Shown piece after piece: positions 12,460 through 24,931 of a stretch of 64,000 nt of DNA. Under the pieces are notes generated by a model. It saw only the letters and a program-made list of their open reading frames with translations. It did no database searches and was not told the DNA's origin. Origin of the DNA: Endothia cerciana (Eukaryota > Ascomycota > Sordariomycetes > Diaporthales > Cryphonectriaceae); contig JALRMH010000009.1 in the NCBI GenBank assembly GCA_026119935.1, positions 124,001-188,000 of the forward strand, in the 5' to 3' direction. The number at the start of each line of letters is the position of its first letter. Position 1 is the first letter of the stretch. The translations under genes and the position numbers were made by a program.

Positions 12460-13977
12460 TTAGAGCTTCGATGGAGCCGAGGTATGCGCCACCCAGCTGT
12501 CCATGACAGCATTTTTGTTGCTAGCCAGTCTTTCAGGTGTCACCTGGTATATCCTTGGGACACCCGTGTTCTTGAAACTTATGTTGCCAACCGCCATTTT
12601 CGCCACACCCTTCGCTGATAAGAATACCTGCGGCATGCCATGACCTGTGAAGCCAGCAAGGACAAACTGATTTGGCCGACTCGGCAGCTCACCGATGAAA
12701 GGGCTGCTATCTGACGAGTATCCCATGACTGGTAAAACGTTAGCTATATTGGTCCTTGATCAGTGTGAGCTGGAGCTGGGAGACACTCACTTCCTGTCCA
12801 GACATTCTCTGTGTACGCTCCTGAGTTCTCCCAACCCCTGAAATACTTCTGCATGTACCCGTCAAAGTGGTGGTGTGCGTTGCCACTGGTGATTAGCTTG
12901 TCGTCTTCGACGTTGTTGTACCAGCTGTCAAGATCCCGATAAAACTTCGACCTGGCACCACCGACGATGATGCTACCGTCTAGCCTAGGAACCATGTACT
13001 CATATTCTGTGGGTGACCAGCGCATCATATAACTGTGGGGCAGTAAGGGTGCCGGTTTCTTATCTTCCGGAACCACGATGCGGCTGCATATCCCCCTTGA
13101 CGGCACGATCTTGTTCTCGAACTCGGGCAGAATTGATGACGTGTATCCGTTGGTGGCGTATATGATTTTCCTGGCCTTGATGCTTCCTCTATCCTTGGTC
13201 TTTAAGGAGTAATAACCCCCCTCGTCAGCAGTTTCAGAAACACTTATGACAGGAGTGTGCGTCTGCAAGTTGACACCAGCATCCACTGCCTTCTGCAGCA
13301 GCGCCATTATGAGCTTGTACGGCCACAGGTGACCGGTCGAGTAGCTCAGTAAAGCTTTTGCCCCCTTCACATCGGACAGCTGCTCTGCCTTCACCGGGTC
13401 ACCCTCATAGAAGACATCCTTCATGACATCCACGCCGGCTTTTCGGAGAAGCTCTGCGCCGGCCTTCATCTTCTCATGAATAGCGTCGGTCATCAATGCG
13501 TCTACGGCCCGGGTGAGCACGAAGTCACACTCAATTCGTTCCTCCTCGATGACCGTCTTGACCGCCTTCAATGTCTCGGCCTCGAAAGCGGCACACTCCG
13601 CTGCCACTTCTACGCCATGAGTCACGGCCAGAGAAGACGGCCGGTTGTACGGATCAGGCTTAAGATGCCCGCCTAAACGTTATTAGTGGGGGAGGGCTTC
13701 ATTGGGAGTTGACGGACTTCGTACCATTTCGACCCGTGGCTCCCGAACAAGCCTCTCGTGCCTCCAAAATGGCTATCGAGAGTGGTGAAGTACCCTGCTC
13801 TGTGCAGTGTCGCAAGATGTGGTAGACAACTGAAGCCCCAGCATAACCGGCTCCTACGACAACGATATCGGTCTTTGATGGGAGCTCAGGGGTGCTCCGG
13901 TGATTATCGAGTGGATGGAGTTCGGTCCTCCAGAAAGGCTTCGTAGAGTTGGCCACGGGAAGTGCAGAGGGTGCCAT
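12460..13977 (-). CDS. FAD-dependent oxidoreductase, DAO family
   Basis: Three exons (13977-13725, 13672-12791, 12728-12460) give 467 residues. The N-terminus has the Rossmann FAD motif VVVGAGYAGASVVYHI followed by an acidic residue at the end of the second strand (AILEARE), then CSGATGRNGGHLKP, a signature of fungal glycine/D-amino-acid oxidase-like proteins. The C-terminal part has the second FAD-contact region (FVLAGFTGHGMPQVFLSA). The family oxidises amines or amino acids, producing an imine/aldehyde and H2O2. No peroxisomal SKL-type tripeptide is obvious, although the protein ends in SKL preceded by AP (ending APSKL), which is in fact a canonical PTS1, so peroxisomal location is likely. 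Substrate unknown. It is convergent with the dehydratase gene and co-directional with the HAD gene. Confidence 0.9.
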
Positions 13978-14509
13978 CTTGCAAAGAGCGGGACTGCTGC
14001 CTTAGGTAAGCTTGATAGTCCTCAACCCAAGGGGCTTTGACCCGTATGAAGCTCGGTTGGAGTCGTTATATTATCCCTCGAAGTTAAGGAGCAAAACTAG
14101 TGTGAGTGGAGGAAAAAAACTAAGCGGAGACTCGATTCCGCGCCGAATGCCGGAGCTTATCAAAAGCGGCAGAGTCCTTTCTTTGAAGAGGCAGATATCC
14201 GGTCTACAAAGCATGCTGTATTTTGCCGGACCGGTAAGTTGTAGCTATACTTGCCAGAGGAAGATCGAATTGTTGCAGATGTAGAGTATAGTGGAAAGTC
14301 AAGAACCGCGACGCTGAAGCTGATCATGCCTCTAATTACCATGTCCCGATGAGTTGACCTTGTCGGAGGTGAATTTACGCAGCCGCCATTAAAGTTCACT
14401 CTTGGATCGTCAATTTTAGTCTTAAGCACGAGTTCAGCCGGAACAAAATTTTGCGGCGGCTGCCAACGGATCAGGACGAAGCCCGAGCATTATGAGTCTA
14501 CCAATAATT
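13978..14509. other. Intergenic region upstream of the oxidase
   Basis: Promoter side of the minus-strand oxidase and 3' side of the HAD gene. AT-rich with no supported gene; short open frames on both strands are unrecognisable. Confidence 0.5.
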
Positions 14510-15310
14510 CTACTGAGTGGCCGCTATAATCCCGTCGGCCATCTCAGGCAATGTCGGAGCCACAACATCCATTTCTCCAAAGACCTCACAGAGAGGCTCA
14601 GCCTCCAATATCGTAGAATAAGCGCCGTGGAATCTGGTGAGAACCATTAGCTCGGATCAGTCCTCCAGATGTCCTCGTCATCTAGTCTGCCAGGTCTGAA
14701 CTTACCCAACAGTCCTTGCTGTAGAGACATCCCACATATGCGCAGCAGCAAACCATGGCTTCTTGCCGTCCTTGGTCAACTTCTCCAGCAGAGGCTCGTA
14801 TGCGCTCGGCACGGGTTTCGCGACGCCTTGCGTGTCGCAGCTCAACAGGTTCTCCGCCGGCATGTCAACTCCCGCCAGCTTGAAGTACCCTCCCACCCGC
14901 GTGATGTCGCCGGCCGTGAAGCACCAAACCGTGAACCCGGCATTGCGTAGCTTCTCAACGCATTCCTTGGCACCTGGCCGCAGGTAGAGCTTCTTCCACT
15001 CTCCCACGAGCCACGCCACGTCTTCGTCTGTGGCGAAGTCCCTTGGGTTTGATACGCCTGCATATAGGAGCATCCGGTAGAATAGTGCACCGAATAGCTC
15101 AAAGAAGGGTTTGTACCGACCGGATAGGGAGAGGTATGTGTATTCCCTCTCCGCAGCCTCGATCCAGCACATGCCCAACAACCTGGATTTTATCCCGTTT
15201 GCTTTGAGCTTGTCGCCTAGCCGTGCATCTAGGGCTTCAAAGAGCCCGTCATAGGCCACCAGTGTGCCCACGACATCGAAGACGACGTTCTTGGAAGCCG
15301 GAATGCTCAT
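14510..15310 (-). CDS. Type II haloacid dehalogenase-like hydrolase
   Basis: Two exons (15310-14706 and 14633-14510; 72-nt intron with a GTAAGT donor) give 242 residues, normal for the family. Motif I is VVFDVVGTLV, with the nucleophilic aspartate in D-x3-GT. WCFTAGD supplies the motif II position, VAKPVPSAYEP the lysine of motif III, and MWDVSTARTVGF the acidic motif IV. Motif I has V-V where bacterial L-2-haloacid dehalogenases have V-F. Such fungal proteins may hydrolyse 2-halo acids or phosphoesters; the substrate is not determinable here. The start ATG lies directly before the hydrophobic first strand. It diverges from the permease gene and could share its control region. Confidence 0.88.
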
Positions 15311-16153
15311 GATGGATCAATCGATGCAGGTCTGGCAAGAAGGGTTGGTGGTGAGCCGATGGCAGTCCGATCTGGAGATCGAATGGGCTGATGGGATGGA
15401 TCAATGGCGTGGGTCTTCAGTCGGTGGAAGTCGGAAATGTGTATGTTGAAACATTTAAAAGAGCTGGTTTCCCACCAGAGAGCCCTTTGCTCCTGGACTG
15501 AGTCGTCGACTGGAGCGACAAGACCCCGGCACGGCCATCGGAAGTGGACCGGCAAGCCCAAGGTCAGAAGCCGGATCCGAGCGAGTCTCAGTAGCCCTGA
15601 TGCGGGGTGAGCAGCATTGAGGTACAACGCCTGCCACCGCTCCTCTTCCCAGACATGCGCTCGTCCTCCCTCCCTGGCGACCCAAGACCGGGCCGGTCCC
15701 ACTCAGTCGCGATAGTGAGTCAAGGGGATGATTGATGATAAGCTCCCGCAAAGCGAGGCTTGGCGGCTATCGAAGTCACCGTACCGGGCCCAACCATCTC
15801 CATTAGGCTCGCTCTTGGGTTCAGTGCGTCCCTGTGCGTCCCTGGTCCCAAGGCTGATTTCTGTAGCAGCTATCGGTGAACATAGGACAGTTGGACAGAC
15901 CCACCGTCTCAGGGACCAGCGTTGGATATCACCTGAAATTTGCTCTACAACCTAGCTTGTGGCTCATCTCTGCCTCGACACGCACAGCCCCGAGCATAAA
16001 TAAAACTTGGTGCTGGGATTGAACATGTACAAGAAGTCTCTCGTGTCGCTACGCCGGTAGAACACCACGTCGTCAGCCAGCCCTCTGCTGCACCCGACCC
16101 GGATCTCGATTATTATTCTTATTCCAGTCTTGTCGGTGGGACAGAATCTGAAC
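15311..16153. promoter_or_regulatory. Divergent promoter, HAD hydrolase and permease
   Basis: An 843-bp gap separates the start codons of the minus-strand HAD gene and the plus-strand permease gene, so both promoters must lie here. No long open frame with family resemblance was seen. A specific operator could not be assigned by eye. Confidence 0.5.
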
Positions 16154-17963
16154 ATGGCATCCGAGAAGAGCTCCTCGCAAGAAAAGACCGGGAATGTTAC
16201 GGACATCGAGCTTGGTAACACCTCTAGCCGTGAGGGTGACACCACGGTTGTCGATGTGCCCGTTGGCAATGGCGTCGACACGGCCGGATACGCCCGCAAG
16301 CTCACCAAGAGACAGATCATGTTCATGACATTTGGCGCTGGAATCGGCACCGGTCTTTGGGTTGGCACGGGAACGGCTCTGAACGCTGCTGGGCCGGGAG
16401 GGATTGCTGTCGCCTACACCTTTCAAGCATTCATCGTCTGGGTCCTGTACATGTCCATCGGCGAGATGTCAACCTATCGCCCCGTCCATGGAGGGTTCAT
16501 CCGCATGGCTTCCGAGTACGTCGACCCTGCCTTGGGCTTCGCAGAAGGCGTCAACTTTTGGTTCCAGTGGGTCATGATCATCCCCGCGGAGCTCACCGCT
16601 GCCGTCAGCGTTCTCAAGTACTGGGATGGCTGGCAAAAGATCCCACTGGCTGGCTACATCACCATATTTCTTGTCATCACCGCCGTTCCCAACGTGTTCC
16701 CTGTTCGTATGTACGGACACATCGAGTACGGCATGAGCTGGTTCAAGATCCTCGCCATCTTCGTCGTCATTGCGTACATGTTCATCATGACCTCTGGTGG
16801 TGTCGCTGCCACACATGGCCCGATCGAGTTCAAGTATTGGAAGGATCCCGGGGCATTCACGGACATGAAGGGTCTGTCAAAAGCTTTCGTCCAGGCAGGT
16901 TTCAGCTTTGGCTCTGCACAGCACATCGCCATCATCGCCGGCGAGGCTATCAAGCCACGCAAGACCATCAAATCGGTTGTCATGCCCATCTTCTGGCGTA
17001 TCTTCCTATTCTTCATCCTGAACATCTGGCTGGTGGGCATGTGCGTCCCTCACAACAATGAGGATCTGGTCAATGGCGAGGGCACGATCGGAAGTCCCTT
17101 TGTCATTGCGTTAAAGCTGGGCGACCAATACTGGCTGGCAAATACTATTAATGGCTTCATCTTCTTGACCGTGATCAGCTGCTGCATCACAAGCTTCTAC
17201 ATCTCGAGTCGGTCGCTGACGGCCCTGGCCGACATCGCGCTGATCCACCCTATCTTTGGCAAGAAGGATAGCTGGGGTCGTCCATGGCTGGCGCTGCTCA
17301 TCAGCGGTAGTCTAGGTGGAGGGCTTGCATATCTGAACGTGAACTCGACCGCCATCGTTGTATACGACTGGTTCTCGTCTTTGGTGAGCTTGAGTTTTTT
17401 ACTAGTTTGGCAACGCTACTAGGGGATGTAAGCTGACTATGCTTTTATCCAGGTGTCGATAGCTACTTTCATGGGCTGGCTGTGCATGCTTACCACTCAC
17501 ATCGGTTTCCGCCGCGCCCTTACAGCCCAGGGCATCGATCCCAAGACTCTGCCATTCCGAGCTCCTTTCGCTCCATATTTGCAATATCTGGCCATCTTGT
17601 GCACTTTCTTCATCATGGGTTGCGAGTTCTACCTCGCTCTGTTCGGGGATGGCACACCAACTGCGAAGGGCTTCTTCTCGGTGTACTTGGCGTGCCCACT
17701 CTTCCTTTTTGACTTCCTAGTATACAAGGTGAGCCGTTTATCTCAGCACAAACCCCTCTGATGAGCATCGTGCTGACACAAGACAATAGCTCTGGTACAA
17801 AACGAAGTTCGCCAAGCCAGCAGAAGTTGACTTCACCGAGGCGTACGCGTTCGATGCAGAGGATAAGGCGGAGGCGGAGGCTGCTGCAGAGAGCGGTGAG
17901 ACTAAGAAGCCGAAGAGGAAGTGCGATCCTATTCAGGCTGCTAAGAATGTAATATTAGGTTGA
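16154..17963 (+). CDS. Amino-acid permease (APC superfamily, fungal AAT type)
   Basis: Three exons (16154-17383, 17453-17728, 17790-17963) give 559 residues with about twelve hydrophobic segments. The first membrane helix has the family's glycine-rich substrate loop (FGAGIGTGLWVGTG). A long polar N-terminus rich in Ser/Glu/Lys precedes it, and a charged Lys/Glu tail follows the last helix; both face the cytosol and are typical sites for ubiquitin-dependent control. An upstream TTG in the same frame at 16130 is not a plausible fungal start. The protein imports amino acids or a related amine across the plasma membrane. Beside an amino-acid/amine oxidase and a regulator it probably supplies the pathway substrate. 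Confidence 0.93.
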
Positions 17964-18108
17964 TTATCTGCTTTTAGATTTTTGTCGCGGATGACGGACT
18001 TAGAAGGTATCTGAGATAGCATCGAAGAAAATTAGGTCCATGAGTTCTTTCTTCTTTCCAATCGTCAGCTTTCCCAGCGCCGTTGCGAGGCCAGCTGGAG
18101 GGGGGGCC

Positions 18109-20894
18109 TCAGGTGAGGCCAGGCCAACCGTCCAATGCTCCAAGCTCAGGAAAGCCGCCGAAAAGCCCAAGGTCATCCAGCTGCTCCATGCCAATTCCTA
18201 TTCCCGCCGGATCCACCATGGTCAGCCACCTTGCAGATTCGGGACTATGCTCTGTCATGGCAGCTACTGGGGGCGGCCATGCTGAGCGCTCTACAGCTCC
18301 TCCTCCAGAGGACGTGCAAGATGATGAAGTCCTGGTGTCGGCGAAGGATAGTGATGGCGTTGATTTACCGTGATCCCCCTCTTCTCGAGGACCATCACTG
18401 GGTGCAGGCCACAAGGAAGCCCACTCCCGAAAGCGCTCGTAGCCGCTCTTACCTGCGTCAGTCTCCTCATAGATCTCGACTGGTTCGGTCGCAGGGTGAG
18501 GTTGCCTTTCACCCTCAGTGACGTCTTGAACCTGTTGCATCTCGTGCAATCTTCTAACAGCAATTTCTAAAGCCTCGATGACACTGGTCTCCGACTGGGT
18601 GGAGACATTTCCAGCTGCCATGCCTCGGATAAGCGACATACCATGATCGATAGCCTCCTTCAGCTCAATGGTCTGAGGCCCATTGACGCTTTGTGCAAGC
18701 ATGACGAGCAGTGCAGCACGACATGAGCTGAACTCGGTGTAGCTCGACCTAGCTAGGCCGGTGGTCTCATACAGGGTACGAAGAAGATTGATGACATTTA
18801 TGGCGGCTTGGACAGCTCGTCCGACGAGTGCTGCCCGGTTCCGTGGGCGGTCTGTCTCGGGGGTTTTGTCAATTGACGACGAGTCTCTGGTATCCGGTCG
18901 TCGAATAGTGCCGGGTGAGGACACGGAGACCGGGGAGGCACCGCTCGTGTAGGAGAAAATAAATGGTCGACCGACGAAGATGTCATTGAGATGAAGACAA
19001 AGCTTCAGGTGCACGTTGGAACGGAAGAGAGGAGACGACGGAGATGAGTCTCGAACGTCTGCAGGAAGATTTGACCACCATGTCCGAAGGCTTTGACATA
19101 TGTCAACGATGCGTTCAAAGTATGTGGACTGGAGATTCTTGGGACATCTCCGTAGCAGTGTTCTTCAGACGTCATTAGCATTGTTAAAGGGTCTCCGGAG
19201 TTGTCGCCATGACTCACATTGCATTCGCGACGTCACCCAGGCGTAATGTCATGTCTATGAGAGCAGACATATTTCTGAAGTTCGAGACTTCGTCCTGTTG
19301 CCTAAACCCGGTCAAATCCTTCGGCAACTCAGCGTCCACTTCTGTTGGGGCGATCGATGCAGGCCGGCCGTGAAGCACGCTCACCCGCCTATGAGCCTCG
19401 TCAGCTTTGATCAGGAGACAAGAAAAAATAGTAGGCATCTTCACCTTTCGACTGTGTATGCCGTCCACCAGAGGCGGTTCCTTGTTTCGACTGTCCATGC
19501 GTCTAGGTCCGTCCCAGTATACCTCCTGTGCATGCCATTCTGAATCGCCATCTTGATACTGAGCCCCAGGTAGGTATAGGCCAGGCCTTGAGTATCCAGA
19601 GGAAGTGCATAGTGCGCCAGCAGCAGGAAAGCCTGAACGCTTTCCATAGAAGCGATGGTGATGATATCAGGGATCAGCTTCGACGCCATCTGGTAGAACG
19701 TCACCCCGACATCCGAGTCCGCACCACCGGGCAAAGTCGGTGCATTCTCGATGCCACTTCCCGTGCTATTGAGAGGGCCTGCTGCCATATGTGCGAACTG
19801 TGTCCCAATGGCGAGCACCATGAGTACTGAACACACCCATGCCGAGTCCTCGCTGGTGACATGACCTGGCGCGTCGTAGAGAAAATCTAACTTCTTCTGC
19901 ACCCAGGACTCCTCGGCGTAGAAGCAGTTCACCTGGGCAAATTGAAAGTAAATCTGCACAAGGAAGCTCGACACTGCACGAGGAGGCAGGCAGCTCAGCA
20001 CACTTTGAACAAGCGTCTTCGGTGATTGAAGCTGCGTGGCTCTCCAGTATTCGAGGATTCTCATGCTCGCTTTGCCCCGGGGCATGATCCGGCCGGGCGG
20101 CGGTGGCATTGAGCCTGTGGCATTTCGCAAATCTTTCTTGATCGTTGGTACGGCGATGTCCGCGTCCATGCATTGGCTGAGCCTACGCCTCAGCTTCTGT
20201 GAGAAATTCCAGTGCGAGAATTCGCCAGAGTAGTCTGTGTTCTCGAGTCAACCCCCGTCTGTCTAGTAAGAACGCGCAGATGATGCTTACGGGCCGTGCT
20301 TTGGGATAACGTCTTTACAGTGAAGTTTTCATCTTCAAGTGTCAAGTCGTCAAGATCATCCGTGCCCCCTCTGACGCTGCTGACATCGCTTCCTGTGCCC
20401 GCCCTCTGGCTGGCCTTTTCCGCCATTCGGCGGAGATTGTTCAGATCCATGGGTATATCTCCGAGAAGATGCTGAACCAGACGCTCGAGACACTTGATCC
20501 TCTCTTCTGACCTGGCATTCCCCGACGTGATCAGGCCCCCGTCTCGATCGGTGCAGCTCGGGGTACCTGACAGGCCTGACGGTCGAGTCTTGTTCGTTGA
20601 TGCGGTGGATTTAGCCACGGTGCTGGATCCGGAAACACCGGCAGGGGCGAATTCGCAATCTCGCCCCGAACGTTGACATCGCGCGCATGGCTGGCGGCCG
20701 TCGCACTTCTCCTTCAATCGTCGACATCGTTGGCACGCCTTTGCCGAGCGGACCCTCGCATCGTCCGCAACTCGGCGCCGCTTCGATTGCGGGGCTGCGA
20801 CGGCTGTCTCATCCGAGACTTCGTGTTGCTGTTGCTCTTCTTCCTCCCCAGACGGCGCAGGCCTTTTGAATTCGGAGACCGTGATCGACACCAT
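18109..20894 (-). CDS. Zn(II)2Cys6 transcription factor
   Basis: Four exons (20894-20291, 20234-19445, 19388-19218, 19162-18109) give 872 residues. Residues about 53-80 form the binuclear zinc cluster with spacing C-x2-C-x6-C-x5-C-x2-C-x6-C, preceded by a basic KRRR stretch that can act as nuclear signal. Around residues 280-520 lies the fungal-specific regulatory domain, with the hallmark NRLWWTAYTVERRVSVLHGR. The C-terminus is Ser/Pro/Glu rich and may be the activation region. The in-frame ATG at 20951 would add 19 residues; 20894 was chosen because it starts just before the conserved polar N-terminus. Its place between permease and aldo-keto reductase suggests that it regulates this gene block. 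Confidence 0.93.
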
Positions 20895-21721
20895 TTTTCC
20901 TCGCGATGCTACTGTTTTGAGACGTGTGTGGTAGAGCACAAGATCACCCACGTCTTGCTGGGTCCATCGACACTACTCCCCACTACCCTACTTTCGGCTT
21001 ATCACCATACATACGACTCAGTGCAGATAAGCATGCAGCAATCGCTGTGGATCTATAGCCCTCACCCGGGATCTCCCCTCGTGGCTAGTTGGATCGACAT
21101 CAGGGGCGTAGTAGGGGTGGGACCCTTGGGGACCCCGGAGTCAAATCCAACGCCCGCGACATCTCGACCCAAACGCATTGGCGACGGGATAATACAGGGC
21201 GGGGCCCAGTCGATCTTTACACCTCGCGTTGTTCCTATTCGAGTGTCTCCAGATGCGCATTGGCTGACGAGACGAGCTGGGAGTGCTCGCAAAGCAGCGG
21301 TATCAAAATACCGCATGGGCCTATATAAGGTTTCGAAGACGCCACAGGGTACCAAAGTATCTCATGGTGCGGTACGAAGAACCTCCGCACACGTCCTCGA
21401 ATAAGCCGATATCGGATTTGGGCCACTGGTCAACAACCTTACGTCATCCGTGAACCCTTCTTTCAACGTCATGTCAAGAGTGCTTCCCAGGGCAAAGAGG
21501 AAGCGTAACAGAGCACCCAGATTATATTCATACGCTCTTGGATGCAGGCCTCCCTTCCTCTAGAAAGACGGGGGGAAATCCTTAAAGATGGCTTCAACCA
21601 CATACACATTAGCCACCCGCGTCAAGGTGAATTGTCACTCAACATGCTCGAGCTCGGAGGGACCGCGCTGTGGACCCGACGCTGACGGCCGTACCAAACT
21701 CAGCTGGCTACTAGCCAGACA
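20895..21721. promoter_or_regulatory. Divergent promoter, regulator and aldo-keto reductase
   Basis: An 827-bp region between the start of the minus-strand Zn2Cys6 regulator and the plus-strand reductase. A TATA-like CTATATAAGG sits near 21320, about 400 bases from the reductase ATG, so it would imply a long leader if used. A CGGCCG palindrome near 21687 could be a binding half-site pair but is too short to call. Confidence 0.5.
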
Positions 21722-22723
21722 ATGCCACAGATACAGCTCGGTCTATACATGATGTCTGGACGAGAAGCCACGCAATCCATTCGATGGGCGCTGGCGGCTG
21801 GTTACAGGGGTTTCGATTGTGCGCAGATGTATCACAACGAGCGAGAGGCAGGAAAGGCCATTCTAGATTTCCTTTCCAGTGAAGAGAACACACAGGGCTT
21901 GAAACGCGAGGACGTCCACTATACGACGAAGCTCGCCAGCTGTAGCACCAACTACAGTGCCGTCAGGCGGAGTATCAAACAGTCTGTGGATGTGTGCGGA
22001 CTAGGTTACATTGACTTGATGTTGCTACACAGTCCATACGGTGGCAAAGAGGCGCGGTTGACGAGCTGGAAGGCACTGGAAGATGCGGTCGAGGCGGGGG
22101 AGGTCAAGATGGCCGGGGTGAGCAACTTCGGGAGCAAGCATGTGAGTCCTTGAGCCACAACGGACAAGGAGAGCAAACACTCCGCCCCGTACCTGTGACA
22201 CTGACGCACAGAATGTTTGCACAGATTGAAGAGCTCGTGGCGTCCAACCCCAAAATTCATCCTGTGGTAAATCAAATTGAGGTGCACCCATTCAACACTC
22301 AAATAAGCATCAGAGAGACGTGCGCCAAACACAATATCGTCGTGGAGGCGTACGCTCCGTTGGCCAGAGCCATGCGAATGAGCCATCCCAAGATCCTTGA
22401 GTTATCAGAGAAGTACACATGTACCCCGGCTCAACTCTTTGTTCGGTAAGGAGGAACTAGAATGTATTGCCAGTGCCTAAAGCTGACCAGTGAAGGTGGT
22501 CTCTGCAACACAACATGATCACGCTGCCTAAGAGCTCAAAGAAAGCGCGTCTCATAGAGAACGTAAAGGTCAACGAATTAGGGATCTCGGAAGAGGACAT
22601 GTCAGTCATGGATGGTCTCGATGAGGGACTAGTTACTGATTGGTGAGTTCATACACATATGCTTTTGTTTTCATGGTTTAGTGACTTATACCCATGGCCA
22701 GGGACCCAACGGATGCCCCTTGA
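21722..22723 (+). CDS. Aldo-keto reductase
   Basis: Four exons (21722-22141, 22225-22445, 22496-22642, 22702-22723) give 269 residues. The catalytic tetrad is visible: Asp in GFDCAQ, Tyr in AQMYHNE, Lys in HYTTKLAS and His in MLLHSPYGG. NADPH-contact positions follow in GVSNFGSKH, NQIEVHPF and LPKSSKKARL. The enzyme reduces aldehydes or ketones with NADPH. The N-terminus is shorter than many homologs (starts at MPQIQLGLYMM, near the first beta strand). An aldehyde produced by the neighbouring oxidase would be a logical substrate, but that is inference. It diverges from the regulator gene. Confidence 0.9.
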
Positions 22724-23619
22724 TGTGACTATATAAGTAGTTAGCTTAGGACAATGATGATTTTAGCACCTATGCAAACTCTCACCATACGGATCTTGCT
22801 TTGCATGGTGTCTAGCCCAGCAATATGGGGGACCCGACAGCTTTGTGCCGTAACGCAGCGATACTTAGCCATCTAGTGTCACCGTAGCGGCTTTCAGGTA
22901 GCTGCGGCTTCATATTACCTAGGACCCGATGCTACCGAATACAGTAGTACTTTCTTATAGCAAATATTCTGTCTTCGTAGATCTATTTTTAGGTGTTCTG
23001 AGCCACATGGTAGACCTCGTTCTCGTGGAGGAGGAGTTCCGGACAGTGATCACGAAACTGCATGTGGCAAACATCAGATGTGAAACCCAGAACAGAAAGT
23101 TTGCTCATACGTTACACCCAGCCGTGCACTCGAATGGTTGCGCTCGGGAGCCTGTAGCTCCGTCCCGCGTCTCCTCAAGACTCGATGGAGCCTGCAAAGT
23201 CCCATGCAGCTACAAGCTCAGAGAGCACCCATATTGAATCTATGTTCCTTGGGGAAATTCTCAAACAATCAACCCCTATCCGGAGATGCGAAGCCACCGT
23301 CTCAGTCCAGGAATTAGAGCATATAATAATATACTCACCACAGTCTCCTGTTCCCAATTCCTCCATTCTGAGTATCATCCCTCGCCACATTGCCAGAAGA
23401 CATCCCCTGATTAAGGACCGAATCCACCTTGACCGGCCATACTCCTAACTGTAAGTTGAGATAGAGGTACGTGAGGAAACATCGATTCGAGATGATCGGG
23501 TATGATTTTGCTGACACATCTTGTGGTCAACAGACTGTCAGCACTGCTCAGTGTCTAGAGCTGGCAAGGATAACGGCCAGAAGCCACCCATTGTCTACAC
23601 TCCATCTACGGTGTTCAAC
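22724..23619. other. Intergenic region
   Basis: About 900 bases with no supported gene. The frame of the next small protein stays open a little upstream of 23620, but the next in-frame start is non-ATG. Confidence 0.5.
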
Positions 23620-23901
23620 ATGCCTAAGACTCTTTTCGAATTCGACTCTCAAGCGCTTGAGACAGGGGCGACAAATGCAGCGAATAAAACCGGTAACTTG
23701 ACCACGCCACCCATACCAGGCGGAATTTCCGGCTATGTTCAGACACGATATCTCCTCTATACCGCGGTGGGGGTCTTGTTGGTGGTCGCTATTGGGGTTG
23801 CCCTTTGTTACCTTTTCTTCAAGTGCTACCGTAAACGTTCTCGAGCTGCTATTGACCGAGCCCGCAACGTCCAAGTCAGCATCACTGGAGGTGGGAAGTA
23901 G
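23620..23901 (+). CDS. Small single-pass membrane protein (93 aa)
   Basis: A single exon starting at ATG 23620. The first 45 residues are polar with N-x-T sites (NKT, NLT). Then comes one strong membrane helix (LLYTAVGVLLVVAIGVALCY), a basic cytosolic stop-transfer stretch (KCYRKRSR) and a short tail ending NVQVSITGGGK. No signal peptide is seen, so a type I or III single-pass orientation is possible. The family is not recognised. A similar plan recurs in the gene at 24932 and in a fragment at 28553. It could start upstream through an unseen exon. Confidence 0.5.
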   Translation: MPKTLFEFDSQALETGATNAANKTGNLTTPPIPGGISGYVQTRYLLYTAVGVLLVVAIGVALCYLFFKCYRKRSRAAIDRARNVQVSITGGGK

Positions 23902-24931
23902 AATCACGAAGTGTAGGGAGGTCTGTGACTGTAAGAGGACTTAAATCACAGTTCCAGACGGACTATAGAGTTTTAAACCAATAACAGATGTTTTACCATG
24001 GACTCGAATTTTTATGGTGACTAAAGTGGTAACATAGAGTCAGTTACTCCCATGCATAGGTGATGTTGGCTAAAATTCAGATATTGGGTTTCTGTCAAAG
24101 TAACATGATGCGTCTGACTTGAGCAATCAGGGGTTCTGATATCTTCGCCTTTCTACATACTAAGTTGCCAAGTCTTATTCAAAAGAGATATTGCAGTCAG
24201 GTATCATACGGACCTGATAAGTCTGTGATGCCATGAGGTCCAGCCAGCTTGTATCACCACCACGACCCCCAGGTGCATTAAGCCTCCCACGTTGCAAAGG
24301 TACAGAATTCCTCTGAGTCGTGCGTCCCTGCTCATAAGGGCCAAGTTAAGGACTGAACCAACTGCCGTACAAGGACATGATAATAGCGACGATGCGACTG
24401 AACTGTCACACTACACTTGTTGTCTCGCCTGAGAATGCTACGGTAGTGAAGTTGTGCAATGTATGATGAAGGCTATGCCTTACAAGGCTGGCTTTGCCGC
24501 CTTATTGTTGGATGAGAAGGGATAACCCGCCAACTCTTAGCCCGTTCAGTATGAAGTGCATCTTAATACCTGAACTCAGACTTTCCGTGCTGCTAATCAT
24601 GCAGGTCTTTCCATGGAGGTATGAAACTTGCAATAACAACGGTTCATGCGCCGCTTAATTCGATTCCTCAAAACTCATTGCTTGATTCCTCTTCCCCACT
24701 CAGGAGATCACCTCGAACAAACTGAAGGTATGACCCTCATCGCCTGGGCATAATTTCACCAAAGTACGTCATTCCGTCATTTTTTATGACCTTCATCCGT
24801 TATTGAAAATCTGATTAAGATATTGAAGAGCTGATCAAGGATTGTAGTCTCTACTATAAGGAATAATCTTTACACATCACCGGCCGTTACTCTACAGAAG
24901 GCTTTGCCCTGCCATCCTCAAGACTATCGAA
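23902..24931. other. Intergenic region
   Basis: About 1 kb of mixed-composition DNA between the two small membrane-protein genes. No gene, repeat or inverted termini were seen. Confidence 0.5.
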
